A stretch of DNA of 64,000 nucleotides, taken from Sphingobacterium sp. UBA7855. GTDB taxonomy: Bacteria > Bacteroidota > Bacteroidia > Sphingobacteriales > Sphingobacteriaceae. The translations under genes were made by a program, and so were the position numbers. The number at the start of each line of letters is the position of its first letter. Position 1 is the first letter of the stretch. Below are positions 55,093 to 63,913 of this stretch, in pieces. The notes beneath the pieces were generated by a model, which did not search any database, had not been told where the DNA came from, and saw nothing but the letters and a program-made list of their open reading frames with translations. The stretch covers positions 186,001 to 250,000 of the forward strand of contig DLST01000002.1 in NCBI GenBank assembly GCA_002500745.1. The letters run 5' to 3'.

Positions 55093-55149
55093 ACTAAAAA
55101 AGCATTATGTATACCTGTTTGGATAGATAGACATAATGCTTTTTTTAGT
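55093..55149. terminator. Long bidirectional terminator between ispE and the ATP-cone nuclease gene
   Basis: An 18-bp stem (55093-55110 with 55131-55149, one bulged T) has A and T runs in its arms and a 20-nt loop. It serves the two convergent genes. Confidence 0.85.
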
Positions 55150-55155
55150 ATGTTA

Positions 55156-56001
55156 TTAATACTCTTCTTCCACTTGATAGTTTATGAGTTCGCGAGCCTC
55201 ATTTAAAACCTTTTCTTTCCGTTCTTTTGTTAAGTTTAGAAGATCCAATTTTTCGGGACTACTGACGATATCTTTCACTAAAATAAGCTGATTTTTGAGC
55301 AGTTGTTGTTCCTCAAGGTCTGAAAGAGTTGTTAGACAAGTGACTGGATAGAAAACTGCTTTATCTACTCTTTTTTTAATGCTATTTTCTTTGGGGTAAT
55401 CCCAAGAGAGCAGGTTGATATTATAATATTTAGCAAAATCAATCGAGTCGGAAGTGAAGTAAGCATTGGTAATCAGCCAGCCTTCTTGAAACTGCAGCTG
55501 CTTTCCAAAAAACTGATAATTAATATTGCTGATATCTTTGAATCTGGAAAGGTAATACATCGGTGTTGTTACCGATATTTTAGCGTCAATATCGTTTCGA
55601 AATTTACATTCCGCGGTAATGAGTTTGCCGTCCTTATAGGCGACAACGTCCAATTCATGCGAAACAGCATGCCCCCGCACGGTCTGCCCCGTGGTGCTTT
55701 CATAGCCGATGGATCGCAATAGGTGAGCAATGTATTTTTCGAAGTAGAAGCCTTCAGGACCAAGTTCTCGCAGAGCTTTTTTAAGGCTATAGCGTGCGGC
55801 AAAGGAATTTCGTACTGTTTTTAAAGTATCAAAGGCCAGCTGATAGAGTTCTCTTGTTGAAATGCCATCATATATTTCGTTGAGTACCTTATCGTAGACC
55901 TGATTAACCTGGTCAGCATTGGCACCGGAACGAGAAAGCGAATGGCGTAGCGATTCACCATTAAAGGGTACTAATTCACCAGAATATTTTTTGATTTGCA
56001 T
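55156..56001 (-). CDS. ATP-cone domain fused to an Mrr-like PD-(D/E)XK nuclease
   Basis: 281 residues. Residues 1-90 are an ATP-cone (IKKYSGELVPFNGESLRHSL ... FAARYSLKKALRELGPEG), the nucleotide-sensing module of ribonucleotide reductases and NrdR. Residues about 95-180 are a restriction endonuclease-like fold with the pattern HELDVVAYKDGKLITAECKF, giving Asp, Glu and Lys of the PD-(D/E)XK site. The C-terminal 100 residues are helical and charged. No partner methylase is nearby. It could be a nuclease gated by (d)ATP level. Confidence 0.82.
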   Translation of the reverse strand: MQIKKYSGELVPFNGESLRHSLSRSGANADQVNQVYDKVLNEIYDGISTRELYQLAFDTLKTVRNSFAARYSLKKALRELGPEGFYFEKYIAHLLRSIGYESTTGQTVRGHAVSHELDVVAYKDGKLITAECKFRNDIDAKISVTTPMYYLSRFKDISNINYQFFGKQLQFQEGWLITNAYFTSDSIDFAKYYNINLLSWDYPKENSIKKRVDKAVFYPVTCLTTLSDLEEQQLLKNQLILVKDIVSSPEKLDLLNLTKERKEKVLNEARELINYQVEEEY

Positions 56002-56136
56002 GTATTTCTAATTTGTTAAATACGAATATAAGAGATGTCGCCGGAGAAACAACATAAAAAACTATTATTCTATTCCTAAACTTTTTTAGGGCACCATTTG
56101 TTTATAACATGTACGATAAATAAAATAAAGATAATT

Positions 56137-56433
56137 ATGAGTAACCTACTAAACTTTGCATTTGATAAGATAAAAACGAAGATCGAAGACGATTGTATCG
56201 AAGAAAATATTGGCAACTCTGAGCGTGTTTTGTCGGTGATTGCCGGCGGATTCATATTGGGCTTGGGTGTTAAAAAACTGTTTAAATCCCCACTTACTGG
56301 ATTGTCTGGATTAACCCTTGGTGGAGCTTTGATCTATCGTGGCGTAACGGGTCATTGTGATGTTAAGAAAGTATTAGAAGATAAGGATATCAAAAAAGTT
56401 GAGGTGATTGAGCATCGCTATTTTGTTAAATAG
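56137..56433 (+). CDS. YgaP-like DUF2892 membrane protein
   Basis: 98 residues from ATG 56137. The DUF2892 pattern NIGNSERVLSVIAGGFILGLG then LTGLSGLTLGGALIYRGVTGHC is present, with two membrane segments. The N-terminal 35 residues are charged and soluble. The motif G-x-C at the end of the second helix is conserved in the family. Function unknown. Confidence 0.85.
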   Translation: MSNLLNFAFDKIKTKIEDDCIEENIGNSERVLSVIAGGFILGLGVKKLFKSPLTGLSGLTLGGALIYRGVTGHCDVKKVLEDKDIKKVEVIEHRYFVK

Positions 56434-56549
56434 CAAGCCTTGTATCCCTAGCTTAATGTAAAAGTGTTTTTAGTGGAGGCTTCTACAGGTCTGCCTGACA
56501 ACAATGCGGTACTTACTTCGGCCTGTGAGCGGGGTTCGAATAATGTGAG

Positions 56550-56612
56550 AGCACAGTGACTGGACAATAAAAAGGTGGACTCAACGTGGACTCATGGTGG
56601 ACTCACTGTGCT
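56550..56612 (+). repeat. Inverted repeat enclosing three 11-bp tandem units
   Basis: Arms AGCACAGTGA (56550-56559) and TCACTGTGCT (56603-56612) are perfect inverted copies 43 bp apart. Between and into the right arm lie GTGGACTCAAC, GTGGACTCATG and GTGGACTCACT at 56575, 56586 and 56597, an exact 11-bp step. The whole space from 56434 to 56759 has no gene; beyond this block it contains only the terminator. Confidence 0.65.
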
Positions 56613-56689
56613 TACAAGGCGAATTTGGTAATAGCTCGTCCACTAGGTGGGGCATAGTTTTGGCAATAAAAAAGGAGATGATAAAGCAT

Positions 56690-56730
56690 AAAAAAGAGGA
56701 GAATACTTTTGAAGTGTTCGCCTCTTTTTT
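56690..56730. terminator. Bidirectional terminator before ychF end
   Basis: AAAAAAGAGG pairs with CCTCTTTTTT, with an inner stem GAATACTT/AAGTGTTC (one G-U). The minus-strand reading serves ychF. Confidence 0.8.
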
Positions 56731-56759
56731 ATGTTTACCTGTTTGAACAGGTGGGATGG

Positions 56760-57860
56760 TTATACGTTAAAACGGAAGTGCATGATATCGCCATCTTGGA
56801 CAATATATGTTTTTCCTTCCACTGATAATTTTCCAGCTTCTTTTACTGCATTTTCGGAGCCAAGCGTGACGAAATCGTCATACTTAATTACTTCAGCGCG
56901 GATAAATCCTTTTTCGAAATCTGTGTGAATGACACCTGCAGCCTGAGGGGCTGTAAATCCGTTCTCAATCGTCCAAGCGCGGACTTCTTGTACACCAGCA
57001 GTAAAATAAGTGGCCAGATTTAAAAGCGAATATGCGGCGCGGATCAGCTTGTGTACACCAGATTCTTCAAGGCCAAGGTCATCTAAGAACATTTTGCGTT
57101 CTTCGTAGCTTTCCAGTTGTGCAATTTCGGATTCGATCTGCGCAGAGATAATCAATACTTCAGCTTTTTCGTCTTTTACAGCTTCCTTAACACGTTCGAC
57201 ATAAGCGTTTCCTGTGTTGACGGAGCCTTCATCTACATTACATACATAAAGTACAGGTTTAGCGGTCAATAATGCTAAATCCTGAATAAACTCAAAATCT
57301 TCAGCTTCTATCGCTGCCGTACGTGCAGATTTGCCTGCCTCAAGATGATCTTTAACGATCGATAGGATGTCAAATGTTCTTTTTGCGTCTTTGTCGCCGC
57401 CTGTTTTAGCCATTTTTTCAACCTTTTGGATACGTTTTACAACAGTGTCCAAATCCTTAAGCTGTAATTCGGTGTCAATGATTTCTTTATCTCTGATGGG
57501 GTCTACCGAACCATCAACGTGGATCACGTTTCCGTCGTCAAAACATCTTAAAACGTGAATAATAGCATTGGTTGTACGAATATTTCCTAAGAATTGGTTG
57601 CCTAAGCCTTCACCTTTTGAAGCGCCTTTTACAAGACCTGCGATGTCGACGATCTCGATTGTATTTGGAACAACACGTTGTGGGTTGACTAATTCAGCTA
57701 ATTTATTGAGACGGGCATCCGGTACGGTAATTACCCCAACATTTGGTTCAATTGTACAAAATGGAAAGTTAGCCGCTTGCGCTTTCGCGTTCGACAAACA
57801 GTTAAATAATGTTGATTTACCGACGTTTGGTAAACCTACGATACCGCATTGTAAAGCCAT
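56760..57860 (-). CDS. ychF: Ribosome-binding ATPase YchF
   Basis: 366 residues from ATG 57860; an upstream in-frame start would add nine residues (MQFQKFALY) not found in the family. P-loop GLPNVGKSTLF, DIAGLVKGASKGEGLGNQFL and the altered G4 motif (NVDE instead of NKxD, giving ATP preference) are visible. The TGS domain ends with GDIMHFRFNV. It is an OBG-family ATPase that binds ribosomes and takes part in stress response. Confidence 0.95.
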   Translation of the reverse strand: MALQCGIVGLPNVGKSTLFNCLSNAKAQAANFPFCTIEPNVGVITVPDARLNKLAELVNPQRVVPNTIEIVDIAGLVKGASKGEGLGNQFLGNIRTTNAIIHVLRCFDDGNVIHVDGSVDPIRDKEIIDTELQLKDLDTVVKRIQKVEKMAKTGGDKDAKRTFDILSIVKDHLEAGKSARTAAIEAEDFEFIQDLALLTAKPVLYVCNVDEGSVNTGNAYVERVKEAVKDEKAEVLIISAQIESEIAQLESYEERKMFLDDLGLEESGVHKLIRAAYSLLNLATYFTAGVQEVRAWTIENGFTAPQAAGVIHTDFEKGFIRAEVIKYDDFVTLGSENAVKEAGKLSVEGKTYIVQDGDIMHFRFNV

Positions 57861-57928
57861 ATATAGTGCAAATTTTTGAAATTGCACAAAGATAGAAAAT
57901 TCACTGTAATTTTTAGCTATCTTGTCGA

Positions 57929-58264
57929 ATGGTTCATTGGTACAAAATTGAACATGCCGATTTTCTGAAAAATCAGGGCATCAGCGAACATAAATTCGGT
58001 GGAAAAATTATTTGTATAACGTGGTTTGAAGACCAACTCTATGCTTTCTCCCGAAAATGCCCTCACGCTGGAGCACCACTGAAAAATGGCTGGTGTGAGC
58101 GTGGAAAAGTAATCTGTCCTTTTCACCGCCACGAATTTGATTTAATTTCAGGTAGAGGTAATCCTGACCAGCATAATTTTATTACTGTTTACCCCGTAAA
58201 ATTAGAAGATAAAGAATATTATGTCGGTTTGAAAATAGGCTTTTGGCAATGCTTATTCACTTAG
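57929..58264 (+). CDS. Rieske [2Fe-2S] ferredoxin-like protein
   Basis: 111 residues. The cluster ligands are in CPHAGAP (Cys44, His46) and CPFHRHEFD (Cys63, His66). It is a soluble stand-alone Rieske domain of the small ferredoxin type, without membrane anchor. Probably an electron carrier for an oxygenase or reductase not encoded here. It is divergent from ychF. Confidence 0.9.
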   Translation: MVHWYKIEHADFLKNQGISEHKFGGKIICITWFEDQLYAFSRKCPHAGAPLKNGWCERGKVICPFHRHEFDLISGRGNPDQHNFITVYPVKLEDKEYYVGLKIGFWQCLFT

Positions 58265-58352
58265 AAAGTAACGAAAATATCATATCTCTTCGCGTGAATC
58301 ATATATCTAGCCAGTAAATAAGTATATTTGCTTCCGAAAACAAATTAAAGAC

Positions 58353-59357
58353 ATGCAGGGGAAAAAGATTGGTATAATTGGTAGCGGAAGCTGGGCTACA
58401 GCTATGATCAAGATGCTATGCGAGAATGACCAAGATAAACATATTTTTTGGTGGGTGAGAAAAGAAGAGGATGCAGAATATATCCAGAAGTTTAAGCACA
58501 ATCCTACGTATTTGAGCAGCGTATCCGTTGACCTTAACATTACTACGATTGATACTGATGCAAAAAGTGTGATTGCGAATTCAGATATAGTGATTTTGAA
58601 TACTCCCGCTGCTTATTTGAAAGATGCTTTAGCAAATGTCACGAAGGAAGATTTCAGTGATAAAATTGTTGTTTCGGCTATCAAAGGGATTATTCCTAAA
58701 GATAATTTGATTATCGGTGAGTTTTTGGAGCAGCGCTATTCGGTTAATATAGACCAAATCTGTGTGGTGGGAGGTCCCTGCCATGCCGAGGAGGTGGCGT
58801 TAGGTAAATTGTCTTATTTAACTTTCGGATGCAAAAATCTAGATAGTGCGGCTTTGGTCGCTTCGTTTTTATCCTCACGTGTTATCAAAACCATTTTGTC
58901 TGTCGATGTACTTGGAATAGAGTTTGGGGCAGTACTAAAGAATATTTATGCTCTAGCTGGCGGCATTTGTCATGGATTAGGTTATGGAGATAATTTTCAG
59001 GCTGTATTGGTGTCCAATGCGATTCGGGAAATGCGACGATTTGTGGGCAAAGTGGATGGAGATACCTCTCGTGATGTAAATACGTCGGCCTATTTGGGAG
59101 ATCTTTTAGTAACAGCTTATTCTCAGTTCAGCAGAAATAGGACTTTTGGAAACATGATCGGAAAAGGGTATAGCGTACAGTCGGCGCAGTTAGAAATGAA
59201 TATGGTAGCTGAAGGGTACTATGCTTCTGCTTGTATTCAGGAATACGCTAAAAAATATGATGTTGAATTGCCTATATGTGATGCTGTACATCAAATCTTA
59301 TATGAGCATCTTCCTTCGTCTAAAATTATTCAAGCTTTGAGCGAAAAATTAACATAA
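58353..59357 (+). CDS. gpsA: NAD(P)H-dependent glycerol-3-phosphate dehydrogenase
   Basis: 334 residues. Nucleotide-binding GIIGSGSWATAMIK at the N-terminus, then SAIKGI, GGPCHAEEVALGKLSYLT, the catalytic Lys in GAVLKNIYALAGGICHGLGYG and the segment SRNRTFG. It makes sn-glycerol 3-phosphate for phospholipid synthesis. A perfect -7 box TATATTTG is at 58323-58330, 22 bp before the start. hemF follows 18 bp downstream. Confidence 0.94.
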   Translation: MQGKKIGIIGSGSWATAMIKMLCENDQDKHIFWWVRKEEDAEYIQKFKHNPTYLSSVSVDLNITTIDTDAKSVIANSDIVILNTPAAYLKDALANVTKEDFSDKIVVSAIKGIIPKDNLIIGEFLEQRYSVNIDQICVVGGPCHAEEVALGKLSYLTFGCKNLDSAALVASFLSSRVIKTILSVDVLGIEFGAVLKNIYALAGGICHGLGYGDNFQAVLVSNAIREMRRFVGKVDGDTSRDVNTSAYLGDLLVTAYSQFSRNRTFGNMIGKGYSVQSAQLEMNMVAEGYYASACIQEYAKKYDVELPICDAVHQILYEHLPSSKIIQALSEKLT

Positions 59358-59375
59358 AAATTTGTAAGAAAATAG

Positions 59376-60272
59376 ATGATAAAAAAAGAAGCAATTGCTT
59401 TAGCTTATAAAGAAATTCAGGATGAAATATGCCGGGCGCTGGAAAAATTAGATGGTTCGGCGAGTTTTGAAGAGGAATTGTGGGAGAGAGAAGGTGGCGG
59501 GGGCGGTCGTACCAGAATTATTCAAAATGGTCGTATCTTAGAAAAAGGCGGAGTTAATTTTTCTGCTGTCTATGGGAAGTTGCCTGAAACGCTTAAAAAA
59601 TCGTTCGGAGTAGATGAAGATGATTTTTTTGCTACAGGTGTTTCGATTGTGATTCATCCCAATAACCCTCTGGTGCCGATTATACACATGAATATTCGCT
59701 ATTTTGAGTTAAACGATCAGATTCGCTGGTTCGGTGGAGGAATAGACCTGACACCACACTATGTTGATGAGACTGATGCCCGTTATTTCCATCAACAACT
59801 AAAGGCGGTATGCGATAAGCACGATAGCACTTTTTACGGTAAATTTAAGAAATGGGCCGACGACTATTTCTATATTCGTCATCGGCAAGAAACGCGCGGT
59901 GTGGGAGGTGTATTCTATGACAAGTTAAATAGTGAAAATACAGGGCTTAGTATGGATGAGATTTTTGCTTTTTCATGCGATCTAGGCCGCACTTTTGCTC
60001 CAACGTACACAACACTAGTAGAAAGGAGCCGGCATAAAACTTTTACCGAACAGCAAAAAAATTGGCAGCTTATACGTCGCGGTCGTTATGTAGAATTTAA
60101 TCTTGTTTGGGACTCGGGTACCAAATTTGGGTTAGAAACGAATGGACGTATAGAGTCGATATTGATGAGTTTACCAGCCCAAGCCAATTGGGCATATGAT
60201 TATCATCCTGAAGCCGGCTCTGAAGAAGCCAAGACCCTATCTTTATTACGAAAAGGTATTAACTGGATTTAA
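59376..60272 (+). CDS. hemF: Oxygen-dependent coproporphyrinogen III oxidase
   Basis: 298 residues. The HemF motifs are complete: GGGGGRTRIIQNGRILEKGG, GVSIVIHPNNPLVPIIHMN, WFGGGIDLTPHY, RGVGGVFYD and GRYVEFNLVWDSGTKFGLE. It decarboxylates coproporphyrinogen III with O2 in heme synthesis. The organism therefore has aerobic heme synthesis steps as well as the heme import locus. It is followed 19 bp later by an M16 peptidase gene. Confidence 0.95.
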   Translation: MIKKEAIALAYKEIQDEICRALEKLDGSASFEEELWEREGGGGGRTRIIQNGRILEKGGVNFSAVYGKLPETLKKSFGVDEDDFFATGVSIVIHPNNPLVPIIHMNIRYFELNDQIRWFGGGIDLTPHYVDETDARYFHQQLKAVCDKHDSTFYGKFKKWADDYFYIRHRQETRGVGGVFYDKLNSENTGLSMDEIFAFSCDLGRTFAPTYTTLVERSRHKTFTEQQKNWQLIRRGRYVEFNLVWDSGTKFGLETNGRIESILMSLPAQANWAYDYHPEAGSEEAKTLSLLRKGINWI

Positions 60273-60291
60273 AAACGCCGAAAAAAATAAG

Positions 60292-61551
60292 ATGGTTTCT
60301 TATCAAAAATTTATATTAGAAAACGGGCTCCGTGTTTTGGTTCACGAGGACCACAATACGGCTATGGCTTGTGTCAACATTTTATACGATGTGGGTGCAC
60401 GGGATGAGTCGCCGGAGCAAACCGGATTCGCCCATTTATTTGAGCACCTAATGTTTGGTGGCAGTATCAATATTCCTAATTTTGATACTGAATTGCAAAA
60501 AGTCGGAGGAGAGAATAATGCTTTCACAAGCAACGATATCACCAATTATTACATCACATTGCCGTCCTCAAATCTCGAGACAGCGTTGTGGTTAGAGTCG
60601 GACCGGATGTTGAGTTTGGCTTTTTCAGCACAGAGTCTCGAAGTACAGCGGAATGTAGTGATCGAAGAGTTTAAGCAGCGTTACTTGAATCAACCTTATG
60701 GGGATGCATGGCTTAAGTTGCGCCCCTTAGCTTATCAGGTACATCCGTATCGATGGGCAACGATCGGCAAGGAGTTGAGTCATATCGAGGAAGCTACAAT
60801 GGAAGATGTGAAAGCCTTTTTCAAATTACATTATAATCCGCAGAATGCAATAATGGTTGTTTCAGGTGATGTACATTTTGAAGAAGTTAAGTTTTTAACC
60901 CAAAAATGGTTTGGTGATATTGAACCTGGTGTAAAATATGATCGTCAATTGCCGAAAGAACCAAAACAGAAAGCAATGCGGCGTGAAACTATTTGGGCGG
61001 AGGTGCCTTTGGATGCACTTTACATGGCATTTCATGGGCCGTCACGATTGGAAGAAGGTTATTTTGCCATGGATCTTTTATCAGATATTTTATCCCGAGG
61101 TTCTTCTTCACGTTTGTATCGACGGTTGGTTAAGGAAGGAAAGTTTTTTAGCGAGATAAACGCTTATGTCATGGGAAGCATAGATAGTAACCTTTTCATT
61201 ATAGAAGGGAAACCAACTGCGGGCATTTCGCTAGAAGAAGCGGAGCAGGCGGTGTGGTCTGAATTGGACATTATAAAATCCGAATTAGTACCTATGAAGG
61301 AGTTGGAAAAGGTGAAAAATAAAATCGAATCGACCAATGTCTTTGCAGAATTATCCATTTTGGATAAAGCGATGAATCTAGCTTATCATGAGTTGCTAGG
61401 CGATGCAGATGGTATCAACACTGAGGTCTCCAAATACCTGTTGGTAAGTGCCGAGGAGGTTCAGCGCCAAGCGCAAGCAATTTTTAGACTCGAAAATGCT
61501 TCGATATTAATGTATAAATCAAAAATGGAGGAGGCTATACATGTTGGATAG
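60292..61551 (+). CDS. M16-family zinc peptidase (catalytic subunit)
   Basis: 419 residues from ATG 60292; an upstream in-frame ATG would overlap hemF. The inverted zinc motif HxxEH is His48-Leu-Phe-Glu51-His52 (FAHLFEHLMFGG), with the distal Glu in VVIEEFKQRY. Second M16 domain follows. It resembles the alpha/beta processing-peptidase group, whose bacterial members form heterodimers. Its partner starts 11 bp before its stop. Confidence 0.92.
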   Translation: MVSYQKFILENGLRVLVHEDHNTAMACVNILYDVGARDESPEQTGFAHLFEHLMFGGSINIPNFDTELQKVGGENNAFTSNDITNYYITLPSSNLETALWLESDRMLSLAFSAQSLEVQRNVVIEEFKQRYLNQPYGDAWLKLRPLAYQVHPYRWATIGKELSHIEEATMEDVKAFFKLHYNPQNAIMVVSGDVHFEEVKFLTQKWFGDIEPGVKYDRQLPKEPKQKAMRRETIWAEVPLDALYMAFHGPSRLEEGYFAMDLLSDILSRGSSSRLYRRLVKEGKFFSEINAYVMGSIDSNLFIIEGKPTAGISLEEAEQAVWSELDIIKSELVPMKELEKVKNKIESTNVFAELSILDKAMNLAYHELLGDADGINTEVSKYLLVSAEEVQRQAQAIFRLENASILMYKSKMEEAIHVG

Positions 61552-62860
61552 AACGCAAAGACCTGTGTTTCGTGAAATTGGAAACATCAGTTTAAAAGAA
61601 CCGATAAAGAAACAATTTGGAAATGGTTTGCCAGTCTATATATTTCAGTCGCCTGAACAAGAGTTGGTGCGTATCGAATGGATTTTTAACAATGCCTATC
61701 TTGATGGAGAGATAGAGAACCCTTTATTAAATAGCGCTTTAAGTGCTTTGCTTAAAGAGGGTACCAAGTCAATGTCCAGTGCAGAGATTGCGGATAAAGT
61801 GGATTTTTATGGCGCATTTCTAATTCCGGAATACTCTTTTGACGTGACTTCACTATCCCTTTATACCTTGAACAGACATAGTCAAGTACTTCTACCTCTT
61901 GTAAAAGATATTCTTACGGAGGCATCGATACCACAGCAGGAGCTGGATACCTATTTACGTAACAACAAACAGAAGTTTCAGGTTTCTATTCAGAAAAATG
62001 ATTATCTGGCTAGGCGTAAATTTTATAACTTGATCTTCGGTACGGGTAATCGCTATGGACGGACACCGAAGCTAGAAGATTATGACGCGATTACTCGCAT
62101 GCAACTCATCGAATTGTACCAAAAACAAATTGTACCTGGCAATTGCACGTTAATTGTTTCTGGAAACGTTTCCGACGAGCTTTTACAAGAACTTGAGCAG
62201 ATTTTTGGAGAGGAGTGGCATGGGGCACCTTCGGTTTCCTTAGAGAAACCTGTATTGATCCAAGGTTCCTCCGAATTATCCTATGAGGAGAAAGATAGCG
62301 CTTTGCAGTCTGCTATTCGCTTAGGTTGTCAAACCATTTCAAGAACACATCCTGATTATCCTGCTTTACAGTTTGTTAATACCTTGTTAGGAGGCTTTTT
62401 TGGTTCCCGTCTCATGCGTAATATTCGAGAAGAAAAAGGCTACACCTATAGTATTGGTTCAGCCATAGCTACCCTCAAACATACAGGCTTTATGACCATT
62501 GTAACCGAAGTTGGGGTGGATGTAACACAAGCGACTTTAGCAGAGATTGAAAAGGAGATCAACTTGTTAAAAGCACAAGTGGCTTCAAAAGACGAGGTAA
62601 ATCTTGTTAAAACCTATATGGAAGGTTCAATGTTAGGATCATTGGAAAGTATCTTTTCGCATGCTGATAAGTTTAAAAGTGTATTGTTAAATGAGATGAC
62701 ATTAACATATTATTCTTATTATATGGATCAGATTAGAAATATGTCACCTGAAAAGGTGTATGATATTGCCAATAAATATTTGGACTTTAACGCGATGGTG
62801 AAAGTTGTTGTTGGTAAAATAAGCCAGGAAGAACCAGTTCATCAAGCGGTTGTAAATTAA
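61541..62860 (+). CDS. M16-family peptidase-like partner (no zinc motif)
   Basis: 439 residues. The N-terminal domain aligns with M16, but the place of HxxEH is taken by a sequence without the His pair (LLNSALSALLKEGTKSM). The C-terminal domain keeps the conserved LMRNIREEKGYTYSIGS (Arg/Tyr that grip the substrate). It is therefore the non-catalytic half of the heterodimer and overlaps the catalytic gene by 11 bp. Confidence 0.92.
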   Translation: MLDRTQRPVFREIGNISLKEPIKKQFGNGLPVYIFQSPEQELVRIEWIFNNAYLDGEIENPLLNSALSALLKEGTKSMSSAEIADKVDFYGAFLIPEYSFDVTSLSLYTLNRHSQVLLPLVKDILTEASIPQQELDTYLRNNKQKFQVSIQKNDYLARRKFYNLIFGTGNRYGRTPKLEDYDAITRMQLIELYQKQIVPGNCTLIVSGNVSDELLQELEQIFGEEWHGAPSVSLEKPVLIQGSSELSYEEKDSALQSAIRLGCQTISRTHPDYPALQFVNTLLGGFFGSRLMRNIREEKGYTYSIGSAIATLKHTGFMTIVTEVGVDVTQATLAEIEKEINLLKAQVASKDEVNLVKTYMEGSMLGSLESIFSHADKFKSVLLNEMTLTYYSYYMDQIRNMSPEKVYDIANKYLDFNAMVKVVVGKISQEEPVHQAVVN

Positions 62861-62931
62861 ATTTCTTAGACTACGAAAATCGAATACTACTTTGTATTTT
62901 TGGTTTTTGATAAAAAAGTGAACTATCCAGT

Positions 62932-63885
62932 ATGGAATTAAAATTAAAAAGGCCATTGGTATTTTTCGATTTGGAAACTACAGGCGTTAATGTAGCGTCC
63001 GATCGTATTGTTGAAGTGTCATTTCTGAAAGTGATGCCCAGTGGAGAAGAAACAGTCTATACTAAGAAGGTTAATCCGGAAATACCTATTCCGGCGGAAT
63101 CCTCTTTTTTCCATGGGATCTACGATGAGGATGTAAAAGATGCTCCTAATTTTAAAGCGATAGCAGTCGAACTAGCTTCTTTCATTGCGGATGGAGATTT
63201 AGCAGGATATAACTCCAATAAGTTTGATGTGCCAATGTTGATGGAGGAGTTTTTAAGGGCTGGTGTGGATTTTTCATTGGAGGGTAGGGCATTTGTGGAT
63301 GTTCAAAATATCTTTCATCAAATGGAACAACGGACTTTGAAAGCTGCCTATAAGTTTTATTGCAATGAAAACCTCGAAAATGCACATACTGCTGAAGCGG
63401 ATGTACGCGCAACTTACGAAGTTTTGAAAGCGCAGCTGACTAAGTATGAAGGTGTACCTTTTGAAGATAAACATGGTGTGGTGTCTCATCCTGTCGTCAA
63501 CGATGTGGAAGCTTTACATGCATTTACAAATTTAAGTAAGCCAGTGGATTTTGCCGGACGTCTTGTTTACAATGCCGACGGTTTGGAAACGATCAATTTT
63601 GGAAAACACAAAGGAAAACCAATTGTAGAGGTATTTGAGCAGGAGCCGAGCTACTACGCTTGGATGCAAAATGGAGATTTTCCATTGTATACCAAAAAAG
63701 TGCTAGAAAATATCTGGAATAGGTACAAAAAGGAAAAGAATGAGCAAAAAACTAAAGCTGCTGTAGCTCATTCTGCAGAAGATAAAAAACTTGCGAAAAA
63801 AGAGTTCAATAAACAAAATGAAGAGGCGCCACAGAGCATTTCTTTGGATATGTTGAAAGGATTGCAAGATAAATTTAAAAAATAA
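62932..63885 (+). CDS. DnaQ-type 3'-5' exonuclease with C-terminal DUF3820 domain
   Basis: 317 residues. DEDDh active-site segments: VFFDLETTG (Asp, Glu), AGYNSNKFDVPML (Asp) and NAHTAEADVRAT (His, Asp). The domain spans about 1-175. A following segment INFGKHKGKPIVEVFEQEP ... YYAWMQNGDFPL matches DUF3820, which is often fused to such exonucleases. The tail is Lys/Glu-rich. It probably trims DNA in repair rather than proofreading within Pol III. Confidence 0.9.
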   Translation: MELKLKRPLVFFDLETTGVNVASDRIVEVSFLKVMPSGEETVYTKKVNPEIPIPAESSFFHGIYDEDVKDAPNFKAIAVELASFIADGDLAGYNSNKFDVPMLMEEFLRAGVDFSLEGRAFVDVQNIFHQMEQRTLKAAYKFYCNENLENAHTAEADVRATYEVLKAQLTKYEGVPFEDKHGVVSHPVVNDVEALHAFTNLSKPVDFAGRLVYNADGLETINFGKHKGKPIVEVFEQEPSYYAWMQNGDFPLYTKKVLENIWNRYKKEKNEQKTKAAVAHSAEDKKLAKKEFNKQNEEAPQSISLDMLKGLQDKFKK

Positions 63886-63913
63886 CTTTAATTAATAGCT
63901 TAGAAAAAGTATT

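Noticed and set aside
56575..56607. Possible CRISPR repeat
   Set aside because: Units are 11 bp without unique spacers and there are no cas genes in the window.
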